Below are positions 54,735-62,305 of a DNA stretch of 64,000 nt, one piece after another (positions within the stretch are counted from its first letter, which is position 1; each line of letters starts with the position of its first letter). Under the pieces are notes generated by a model. The model saw only the letters and a program-made list of their open reading frames with translations, had not been told where the DNA came from and made no database searches. A program made the translations under genes and the position numbers. Origin of the DNA: Marinomonas sp. SBI8L (lineage in GTDB: Bacteria > Pseudomonadota > Gammaproteobacteria > Pseudomonadales > Marinomonadaceae); the NCBI RefSeq assembly GCF_001624705.1, contig NZ_JSEO01000011.1:124001-188000 (forward strand), read 5' to 3'.

Positions 54735-55033
54735 ACACCCATCCTTTTATGTGACTTTTACATAAGCTTATTACTATGAGTTATCATCATAATGCAAAAG
54801 CTCTCTTGTTAGGGAAAAGTTTCGATGAAAAAAATGCAATTAAACCAGCGCCAGATTCAGTTTGATGAGACGATTTAACCCTGCTTGCTACATCATTTTT
54901 ATTTTACTTCCTATTATTTAGAGGATATCTCTTATTCGGTGTTTTCTTTACCCTGATAGCGCTTCGTTATCCCGGCTGAATGAGGTAAGTTAGGAGTAAG
55001 ATTAACTTTAAGTCTTTGTTATGAGGTATGTAT
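54735..55033. other. 299-base region between the MFS gene and yejB
   Basis: It is the divergent promoter region of both neighbours. A seventeen-codon open frame (54825-54878, MKKMQLNQRQIQFDETI) starts with a plausible ribosome site but resembles nothing I know. No strong dyad is seen apart from ATGA/TCAT-rich sequence near 54776-54790. Confidence 0.35.
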
Positions 55034-56056
55034 TTGCAGGCTTATTTCTTTCGTCGTTTGTTGCTCATCATTCCGACTTTTATTGGGGTGACACTTTTGG
55101 TCTTCGCCATGACTCGTTTTGTGCCTGGTGGCCCAGTGGAGCGTATGATTGCGCAAATGCAGCAGCAAACCCAAGATGGTGGCCGCGCTGTTAATTCTCA
55201 AATTTCTCAAACCCTGTCACAAGATCAAATCGATGAACTGAATGCTTTTTATGGATTAGATAAGCCTGTTATAGAGGCGTATTGGGACTGGCTAAATCGC
55301 TTAGTCCGATTAGATCTTGGCGAATCCAGTCGCTATTATGAACCCGTGTGGGACATGATAGTCGAACGTCTCCCCGTCTCTTTATTTTATGGTTTCTGGA
55401 CCTTTATTATCAGTTACCTCGTCTCCATTCCCTTGGGAGTATTAAAAGCCCTGAAACATGGTGGCAAGATGGATAATGTCAGCTCTGTGATGATATTCAC
55501 AGGCTATGCTTTACCCAACTATGTTGTCGCTGTCCTCTTGATAAGTGTTTTCTCTTTTCAGCTTGAGTGGCTGCCTATGGGCGGTTTTGTCGGGGATGAT
55601 TTTGATTATTTAGATTTCTGGGGCAAGGTTTGGAATATTACTCAACATGCTGTTTTGCCAATGATTTGTTATGTCATAGGGGATTTCGCCATTCTTACCA
55701 TGACAATGAAAAACAGCCTGTTAGAAAATCTAGCGGCGGATTATGTGAAAACAGCCATGGCAAAAGGCTTGTCATTTAAACAGGCGATAACACGACATGC
55801 CTTTCGTAACAGTGTCATCCCGATCGCGAGTCATTTAGGCAATGTGGTGTCTGTGTTTGTGGCGGGATCTTTTTTGATTGAGGTGGTATTCGATATTGAT
55901 GGCATTGGCTTGCTAGGTTATGACGCTCTGATGGAAAGAGACTACCCAGTGGTAATGGGGATCTTAGCTGTGTCTTCTATCTTGTTAATGTTAGGGAACA
56001 TCTTGTCAGACCTGTGTGTGGCTTTGGTTGACCCTAGAGTGAAGTTTGGAGCCTAA
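55034..56056 (+). CDS. yejB: Peptide ABC transporter permease, YejB type
   Basis: A 340-residue inner-membrane permease for oligopeptides, of the DppB/YejB group. The N terminus AYFFRRLLLIIPTFIGVTLLVF is typical. I prefer the TTG at 55034: GAGG is seven bases upstream and the resulting start MQAYFFRR matches the E. coli YejB start in length. ATG 55028 lies only one base after GAGG. The EAA region LAADYVKTAMAKGLSFKQAITRHAFRN is near residue 235. E. coli YejABEF also imports microcin C. Confidence 0.88.
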   Translation: MQAYFFRRLLLIIPTFIGVTLLVFAMTRFVPGGPVERMIAQMQQQTQDGGRAVNSQISQTLSQDQIDELNAFYGLDKPVIEAYWDWLNRLVRLDLGESSRYYEPVWDMIVERLPVSLFYGFWTFIISYLVSIPLGVLKALKHGGKMDNVSSVMIFTGYALPNYVVAVLLISVFSFQLEWLPMGGFVGDDFDYLDFWGKVWNITQHAVLPMICYVIGDFAILTMTMKNSLLENLAADYVKTAMAKGLSFKQAITRHAFRNSVIPIASHLGNVVSVFVAGSFLIEVVFDIDGIGLLGYDALMERDYPVVMGILAVSSILLMLGNILSDLCVALVDPRVKFGA

Positions 56057-56057
56057 G

Positions 56058-57104
56058 GTGTTTAGTATTAATCCGTTCACTCAAAAAAAGCTAACGCGCT
56101 TTCGTCAGATAAAGCGTAGTTACTATTCTTTTATTCTTCTCTCCTTGTTGATTCTGCTGTCTTGTATTGCAGAAGTCTTTGTTAACAGCAAAGCCCTCAT
56201 GGTGAGCTATCAAGGCCAATGGTATTTCCCCACCTACACAGGAGTGAATGTTGGGGAAGACTTTGGATTAGATTACGCCTATGAGGTGGATTATCGAGTG
56301 TTAGCACAAACGTTTTCCGAGGAAGATCAAGGGAATTGGGTGCTTATGCCGCCTGTGCCTTGGAATGCGTTCGAGCAAGACTTTGATGGTGTTAATTACC
56401 CACCTAACCCTCCATCTTGGCAAGACAGTCATTATCTCGGTACCGATGTATTAGGGCGAGATGTGGTGGCACGTTTGGTATATGGTTTTCGTATCGCCAT
56501 TTGGTTTGCCCTATTAACCCTTACCCTGTGTTATAGCATAGGCGTGGTGATTGGCTGTTTAATGGGGTACATGGGTGGCAAGTTTGACCTCTTGATGCAG
56601 CGAGGCATAGAAATTTGGTCCATGGTGCCTTTCTTGTATGTCATTATGATTCTTGTCTCAATTATCCAACCCAGTTTCTTTCTCTTTGTTTTAATTAATG
56701 TAATGTTTGGTTGGATGGGCATTACTTGGTACATGCGTACGCTAACCTATAAGGAAAAAGCACGAGAATATGTGCAAGCTGCAAGAGCCCAAGGTGCAGG
56801 TTTGTGGCGTATTATTTTGAAACACATTTTACCCAATACCATGGTGATGATAGTGACTTTAGCCCCCTTTGGTGTGGTGGCTAATATTAGTGCTTTAACC
56901 GCATTGGATTATTTAGGCTTAGGTTTGATGCCTCCAACCCCTAGTTGGGGAGACTTACTGCAGCAGGGGAAATCTAATATGGATGCCTATTGGATAGGCG
57001 CCTCTGTGGTCAGTGCCATTGTCTTGGTATTAACCATGGTGACCTTTATCGGAGAAGGGGTGAGAGAAGCCTTTGATCCTAAAAAATATACTCGTTATCG
57101 TTAA
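56058..57104 (+). CDS. yejE: Peptide ABC transporter permease, YejE type
   Basis: A 348-residue partner permease. Features diagnostic of YejE are FVNSKALMVSYQGQWYFPTYTG in the first periplasmic loop and HYLGTDVLGRDVVARLVYGFR near residue 130. I start at GTG 56058, directly after the yejB stop and six bases from GGAG; a TTG at 56046 would overlap yejB. The EAA region is EYVQAARAQGAGLWRIILKHILPN. Confidence 0.88.
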   Translation: MFSINPFTQKKLTRFRQIKRSYYSFILLSLLILLSCIAEVFVNSKALMVSYQGQWYFPTYTGVNVGEDFGLDYAYEVDYRVLAQTFSEEDQGNWVLMPPVPWNAFEQDFDGVNYPPNPPSWQDSHYLGTDVLGRDVVARLVYGFRIAIWFALLTLTLCYSIGVVIGCLMGYMGGKFDLLMQRGIEIWSMVPFLYVIMILVSIIQPSFFLFVLINVMFGWMGITWYMRTLTYKEKAREYVQAARAQGAGLWRIILKHILPNTMVMIVTLAPFGVVANISALTALDYLGLGLMPPTPSWGDLLQQGKSNMDAYWIGASVVSAIVLVLTMVTFIGEGVREAFDPKKYTRYR

Positions 57105-57126
57105 TTTCTTGCTTAGGAATAAAGGT

Positions 57127-58944
57127 ATGAAAACAATGACTTTTTTGCGAGCTAGTCTGAAAACAGGCTTAGGTGCTTTGCTTTTATCTAGCTTGGCTCA
57201 GGCGGCGGCTTTACCCACTAACCTTAATTGGACATCCGGCCCAGATGCACCGCTTTTCGCAGATAAGAATGCGAAACAAGGTGGTGTGTATAACTTGCGC
57301 TTAAGCACCTTTCCGCTGACTTTTCGTACTATAGGGCCTGACTCAAACGGATCCTTTCGACCTTTCTTATTAGATGGCCAACCTGGCCTGTTACAGATGC
57401 ACCCAAATACCCGCGAGTATTTGCCGTCATTGGCCACAGAATGGGCCTTTGATGATGACCAAAAGACGGTGTATTTCAAACTAGATAAAACTGCCCGCTG
57501 GTCGGACGGCGCTGACATTAGCACGGCTGATTTTGAGTTCTTATTTGAGTATATGCGCAGTGATAACGCCAAAGCGCCTTGGTATAAGGACTATTATACT
57601 AATAGCATCACAGGGATCACGGTTTATGACGAGGATACCTTTGCACTTCATTCGGCTGATAGGTTACCTCAAGATGATTTATTAGCACGTTTAGGGGCAA
57701 CACCTAGACCCAAGCACTTTTATCCAAATGGGCTACCTAAAGACTTTGTTAAGCGCTTTAACTGGAAAGCTGAGCCTGTAACTGGGCCTTATGTTTTAGG
57801 TAAGGTGAAAAAGGGCAAGTCTATTGAGTTTGTGAAGGTGAAAGATTGGTGGGGATATAACAACCCTTACTATCAAAACCGTTATAACGTAGACAGAGTG
57901 AGATTAAAGATCATTCGTGACCAAGATGTGGCTATGAAGCATTTTGAAAAAGGCAGTATTGATGCTTTTTCAATGATACTACCTGGGGTGTGGCATAACC
58001 AAGGTAAGGGGCCACTTTATGATAAGGGTTTTATTGAAAAGTCTTGGTTGTTTAATGATACACCTCAAGGTGCTACCGGTGTCTGGTTAAATCTTGAAAA
58101 CCCGTTAATGCAAGATGCTAATGTGCGTAAAGGTATCGCTTACTCTATTAATGTGGATAAGATGATAGAGACAGCCTTGTTTGGGGATTATGTTCATTTG
58201 CAAAGTTTTGGATCAGGGAAAGGTATTTATGATCACCCTAATATGAAGGCTAAGCCATTCGACCCTAAACTTGCCGCCGAATACTTTTCTAAAGCAGGTT
58301 ATGACACCTTAGGTCGTGATGGTATTCGAGTAAATGCCCAAGGAGAACCGCTAGTATTAGTGATGAACTACTCTTGGAAGGCTCATTCTGCAAGAACGGC
58401 TGTGTTAAGAGAAGAAGCGAAAAAGGCGGGGTTAGACTTACAACTAAACTTGGTTGAAGGAGCAACTGGTTTTAAAGCGGCTCTTGAGAAAAAACATCAA
58501 GCAGTGTTTCAAGGTATGGGGTCAGGGATGAAACCTGCGTATTGGCAGTATTTTCATTCTGCTAATGCCAAACCACAGACCAATAACTTTACCAATTACC
58601 AAGATCCAGAAATGGATAAGCTGATCGACGCCTACGATAGCGAATTTAATGTTGAGAAAAAGGCTGAGTTATCTCATCAGATTCAAGAAAAAATCATGGC
58701 GTGTGATTGTTTTATTCCTACCTACTCAGTGCCTTACACCCGTCTAGCTCATTGGCGTTATGTGCGTTTGCCTGACACTTTAGGGGTTGGGTTAAGTACG
58801 GCCTTAGCGGATGAATCTGGTTTTGAATATGGTTTGTTTTGGCTGGATGACGGCATGAAAAAAGAGACGCTTAAAGCGAAAAAATCAGGGCAGAGCTTTC
58901 CAGCGGTTAACCGAGTTGAAAAACACGGGGCGGAATCCCTTTAA
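57127..58944 (+). CDS. yejA: Peptide-binding periplasmic protein, YejA type
   Basis: A 605-residue family 5 solute-binding protein. Signal peptide about residues 1-25 (LLLSSLAQAAA). The early segment ADKNAKQGGVYNLRLSTFPLTFRTIGPDSNG is typical of YejA, as is KTVYFKLDKTARWSDGADISTADFEF. It delivers peptides to YejB/YejE. I start at ATG 57127; the frame opens at 57073 inside yejE. The stop overlaps the first ATPase gene by one base. Confidence 0.9.
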   Translation: MKTMTFLRASLKTGLGALLLSSLAQAAALPTNLNWTSGPDAPLFADKNAKQGGVYNLRLSTFPLTFRTIGPDSNGSFRPFLLDGQPGLLQMHPNTREYLPSLATEWAFDDDQKTVYFKLDKTARWSDGADISTADFEFLFEYMRSDNAKAPWYKDYYTNSITGITVYDEDTFALHSADRLPQDDLLARLGATPRPKHFYPNGLPKDFVKRFNWKAEPVTGPYVLGKVKKGKSIEFVKVKDWWGYNNPYYQNRYNVDRVRLKIIRDQDVAMKHFEKGSIDAFSMILPGVWHNQGKGPLYDKGFIEKSWLFNDTPQGATGVWLNLENPLMQDANVRKGIAYSINVDKMIETALFGDYVHLQSFGSGKGIYDHPNMKAKPFDPKLAAEYFSKAGYDTLGRDGIRVNAQGEPLVLVMNYSWKAHSARTAVLREEAKKAGLDLQLNLVEGATGFKAALEKKHQAVFQGMGSGMKPAYWQYFHSANAKPQTNNFTNYQDPEMDKLIDAYDSEFNVEKKAELSHQIQEKIMACDCFIPTYSVPYTRLAHWRYVRLPDTLGVGLSTALADESGFEYGLFWLDDGMKKETLKAKKSGQSFPAVNRVEKHGAESL

Positions 58945-60002
58945 TGAGCCATAGCCATGAGCACGCGTCATTAGATACAAAAAGGATGGAAGCAGAGCAT
59001 ATCCTTAGGGTAGAGAAACTGGCTGTCAGCTTTGAAACGGACTCTGGCCCCATCACTGTATTAGACGATGTGAGCTTTAGCGTAAAAAAAGGCCAAACAT
59101 TAGGTCTAGTAGGCGAATCCGGTTGTGGCAAAAGTGTCACGGCTGCCAGCATTATGGGGCTCTTACCACAACCCTATGGCAATGTGATTGGTGGCGATAT
59201 CTTATATCAAGGAAGCTCAATTACAGCACTCAGTTTGCCAGAGCGTTATGCTTTGCGTGGGAATCGTATTTCTATGATTTTCCAAGAGCCCATGACAGCC
59301 TTGAATCCTGTGCATACGATTGGCAGACAGCTAAGTGAAGTGTATGAGCTTCACAAACCTGAGTTAAGTAAAAAGGCGCGTAAAGTAGCCGCCATTGCCA
59401 TGCTCGATAAGGTGGGTATTGCTGAACCTGAGATACGTTTTGATCTTTATCCTCATCAACTATCTGGCGGTATGAGACAAAGGGTGATGATAGCAATGGC
59501 TTTGGCCTGTGAACCCGATATCCTGATTGCTGATGAGCCAACAACCGCACTGGATGTCACCATACAAGCGCAAATTCTTGAGCTCATGCGTGATTTACAA
59601 GCTGAAACGGGTATGGCGATTATCTTTATCACCCATGATCTTGGCGTGGTTGCTGAAATGTGTGATCAAGTTGTCGTTATGTATGCGGGCAACGTGGTGG
59701 AGCACACAGATGTCTTTACCTTGTTTGAATCCCCAAGCCACCCCTATACCCAAGGATTAATGCTGTCTATGCCTAGGCTCGATACCTTGAGTAAAACTCA
59801 ATTAAAAGCCATACCAGGCAATGTGCCTAGCTTGTCACACATGCCAAAGGGATGTCGTTTTAGTAATAGATGTGAATTTAGTACTGAGCAATGTGAGGCT
59901 TCAAAGCCAGAGTTAGAGGCTTATGACAAGGCTGACTCAGACTCACATTCAGAGACTCATTTAGTGCGTTGTTTTCATTTAGAGGATGTGAATAATGCCT
60001 AA
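58944..60002 (+). CDS. Peptide ABC transporter ATP-binding protein, DppD-like
   Basis: A 352-residue ATPase. Walker A is [11 protein letters not shown], the signature [15 protein letters not shown] and Walker B ILIADEPT. The oligopeptide C-terminal region with [15 protein letters not shown] follows. It corresponds to the first half of E. coli YejF, which is a single fused protein. It overlaps yejA by one base and the next ATPase gene by eight. Confidence 0.9.
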   Translation: MSHSHEHASLDTKRMEAEHILRVEKLAVSFETDSGPITVLDDVSFSVKKGQTLGLVGESGCGKSVTAASIMGLLPQPYGNVIGGDILYQGSSITALSLPERYALRGNRISMIFQEPMTALNPVHTIGRQLSEVYELHKPELSKKARKVAAIAMLDKVGIAEPEIRFDLYPHQLSGGMRQRVMIAMALACEPDILIADEPTTALDVTIQAQILELMRDLQAETGMAIIFITHDLGVVAEMCDQVVVMYAGNVVEHTDVFTLFESPSHPYTQGLMLSMPRLDTLSKTQLKAIPGNVPSLSHMPKGCRFSNRCEFSTEQCEASKPELEAYDKADSDSHSETHLVRCFHLEDVNNA

Positions 60003-60972
60003 AACCTTATTAGAGGTTCGTCATCTCAGTCAGCACATTAAATTGTCGGATTCTTGGTTCTCAAAAGCCAGTTATCTATATGCGGTAGATGATGTCTCTT
60101 TCAGTTTAAAAGCGGGTGAAACCCTTGGGCTGGTGGGCGAATCTGGTTGTGGTAAAAGTACGCTAGCCCGTAGTCTTCTGAAATTGATGGAACCAAGTGC
60201 TGGCCAAATCATATTCCAAGGGCAGGATATAACCCACTACACGTCGAAGCAAATGGTCTCATTACGTAAAGAAATGCAGATCATCTTCCAAGATCCTATG
60301 GATAGTTTAAATGGACGCCATACTGTGGGGAATATTTTACAAGAGCCTTTTGAAATTCACCAAATGGGTGATACTAAACAAAGGCGGCAATGGGCCGAAG
60401 AGCTTCTGCTTAAAGTAGGATTGCCTATTGAGGCTATGGAGAAATATCCCCATGAATTCTCAGGGGGGCAAAAACAAAGAATAGGCATCGCCAGAGCCAT
60501 AGCGTTAAAACCTAAATTGATTGTCTGTGATGAAGCGGTATCTGCTTTGGATATGTCGGTACAAGCTCAGATCATGAATTTGTTATTAAGCTTGCAGCAA
60601 GAGATGCAATTGGCCCTTATTTTTATTGCCCATGATTTATCTGTGGTAAAGCATATTTCAGATAGAGTCGCGGTAATGTACCTAGGTAAAATCGTTGAGT
60701 TAACGAGTGCGCAACGCCTTTATGAAGCGCCCTTGCACCCTTACAGTCAGGCGCTTATTTCTGCTATTCCTGTTGCAGACCCCAGAAAACGTAAAGCACG
60801 ACAAGTGCTACAAGGGGACGTACCTTCTGCCATTAACAGACCCCAAGGTTGCCACTTTTCTAGTCGTTGCCCTAAGGTCATGGATAGATGCAAAGAGCAG
60901 GCGCCACAACTTAAGGCATTAGCAAACGAAGCGCATTTAATTGCCTGCCACTTAGTGGAGGAGCTTGACTAG
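59995..60972 (+). CDS. Peptide ABC transporter ATP-binding protein, DppF-like
   Basis: A 325-residue ATPase completing the importer. Walker [12 protein letters not shown], signature FSGGQKQRIGIARAI and Walker B LIVCDEAVSALD are intact, and the C terminus has CHFSSRCPKVMDRC. It is the counterpart of the second half of YejF. Its ATG lies eight bases inside the preceding gene, so the split halves are translated in step. It is the last gene of the Yej operon. Confidence 0.9.
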   Translation: MPKTLLEVRHLSQHIKLSDSWFSKASYLYAVDDVSFSLKAGETLGLVGESGCGKSTLARSLLKLMEPSAGQIIFQGQDITHYTSKQMVSLRKEMQIIFQDPMDSLNGRHTVGNILQEPFEIHQMGDTKQRRQWAEELLLKVGLPIEAMEKYPHEFSGGQKQRIGIARAIALKPKLIVCDEAVSALDMSVQAQIMNLLLSLQQEMQLALIFIAHDLSVVKHISDRVAVMYLGKIVELTSAQRLYEAPLHPYSQALISAIPVADPRKRKARQVLQGDVPSAINRPQGCHFSSRCPKVMDRCKEQAPQLKALANEAHLIACHLVEELD

Positions 60973-61082
60973 GTTTCCTAGGTAAATCTTGGTTAAAAAC
61001 AATTCGAGTGGAGCAAGCCTGTCGTAAAAGGAGTCTTTACAACAGGCAATATGTTGATTTGCTTGTTTTATTAAGAGGGGAG

Positions 61083-61904
61083 TTAGGCTGATCTTCTAAT
61101 ATCAGAATGGTCTGCGCTGGCTTCTATTTCGCTTAATGATTGTTTGAATTCAGCTAAGAAGGAGTTAGGAAGAGGCTTGATACCATCTTTGGATAGTGTC
61201 GCCAGTTTATGAGGTTGGTGAGTGAAGATAATGTCTTTTTGATATTCTTTTGAGGTGAAACCCTTTTTGATATTGCGGTTGTGCTTATTAAGGATTTCTT
61301 TATATATGGTTGATTCAATTTCTTCTAATTCACTGGCGCTAATCATGATTCTTGATAAGCCTAAGCTGACGGGCGCATCTGAGTTAATTAGCTGCTTCTT
61401 CAAGGATTCTTCGATCCTTTTGTTCAAAGCTGAATCTGGGTGGAAGTTGTAAAAGCTTTGGCCTTTGAAGATGAACCTATTGCCTTCTTGGAGGTTGATA
61501 ATGCCAAGAATTTCTAAGCTTCTTAAATAAGGGTAAACACTTAACTCATCTAAACCATATTCTTCGAGAAGTTGATCAAAATTATCTGACTTAAATCTTA
61601 GTTCACGATAGAAGTCATATAACTCTGGGTAGCGAATAAAAATCTCATCCTGGGTTTTGCTAAATAAGGTGAGTTTTGAATTCTCTAGCTCAAAAGCTAA
61701 ATCATGCACTTCTTCTAAGCTGGTTTTTGCCGCTTGGCAATAGGTGAGTAGCCTTTCAAGTGCAATGTTAGGGTTATGTAAATGGCGCTTTAAGGTTGAT
61801 AGTGGTGTATCTAGTTCTTTTGCTAGATTTGGGTAGGTTAAGCCGTTGCGCTTAATCTGAGTCCTTAGTGCCAATAATATGTATTCTGGATTTGCTGGTC
61901 GCAT
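61083..61904 (-). CDS. HTH (XRE-like) transcriptional regulator with unknown C-terminal domain
   Basis: A 273-residue protein. An N-terminal helix-turn-helix (LTYPNLAKELDTPLSTLKRHLHN, residues about 20-42) resembles XRE-type domains. The rest, about 200 residues rich in charged helices (YRELRFKSDNFDQLLEEYG, LRSLEILGIINLQEGNRFIF), is of a type seen in marine gammaproteobacteria whose ligand I do not know. I start at ATG 61904 with AGGAAGGA upstream; the frame runs on to 61961 without support. It is single, facing the end of the Yej operon. Confidence 0.75.
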   Translation of the reverse strand: MRPANPEYILLALRTQIKRNGLTYPNLAKELDTPLSTLKRHLHNPNIALERLLTYCQAAKTSLEEVHDLAFELENSKLTLFSKTQDEIFIRYPELYDFYRELRFKSDNFDQLLEEYGLDELSVYPYLRSLEILGIINLQEGNRFIFKGQSFYNFHPDSALNKRIEESLKKQLINSDAPVSLGLSRIMISASELEEIESTIYKEILNKHNRNIKKGFTSKEYQKDIIFTHQPHKLATLSKDGIKPLPNSFLAEFKQSLSEIEASADHSDIRRSA

Positions 61905-62269
61905 GATTCCTTCCTGTTTTTCGGTTTTACCTAGCTTAATATGTATGTATTTAAAAATCATTTACACAATATTTCAAATTCAAGCAGAATTAGCTTTTTT
62001 CCAAGCATCTCAGTTTACACACAATTTGGGACAAACTGCGACTATTTATTAGTAATAATGATATTCGTACTGTTTATGAAGAAAATTTTAAAAAATTGAT
62101 CAAGTTATTTCTATGCTTGGAGTGGCTGTGGTAATGAGAGGGGTAAAAGTATTTTTTATGGGCGGACAGTCAGCCTGTATGGATCTTAAAGCAATGGCTG
62201 CCTCAAAAATTATAGTGAAGCGTATTCATAAATTAGTGTCTTCTTTGCTATGTGAATGTAACAGAGCAT
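61905..62269. other. 365-base intergenic region upstream of the HTH regulator
   Basis: Two similar sequences, TTTACACAATATTT (61961-61974) and TTTACACACAATTT (62014-62027), lie 53 bases apart upstream of the regulator and may be its operators. The remainder is AT-rich. An open frame of 59 codons on the plus strand (62113-62292) has no recognisable family and runs into the neighbouring gene. A plus-strand terminator-like hairpin closes the region. Confidence 0.4.
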
Positions 62270-62305
62270 CTAACAGCATAAAGCCGCATTAGATGCTTGT
62301 TTTTT
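62265..62305 (+). terminator. Plus-strand terminator-like hairpin inside the end of the EAL-CBS-GGDEF gene
   Basis: AGCATCTAA (62265-62273) and TTAGATGCT (62289-62297) form a perfect nine-base stem with a 15-base loop. TGTTTTTTG follows on the plus strand only. On the minus strand no T tract follows, so it is poorly placed to end the resident gene and would rather end a plus-strand transcript from the intergenic region. Confidence 0.4.

Noticed and set aside
54825-54878. Seventeen-codon frame MKKMQLNQRQIQFDETI
   Set aside because: Too short and unlike any leader peptide I know; no following gene is obviously controlled by it.
62113-62292. 59-codon open frame on the plus strand
   Set aside because: No clear ribosome site, no recognisable family, and it runs into the end of the opposite-strand EAL-CBS-GGDEF gene. 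Kept only as part of the small-transcript observation.
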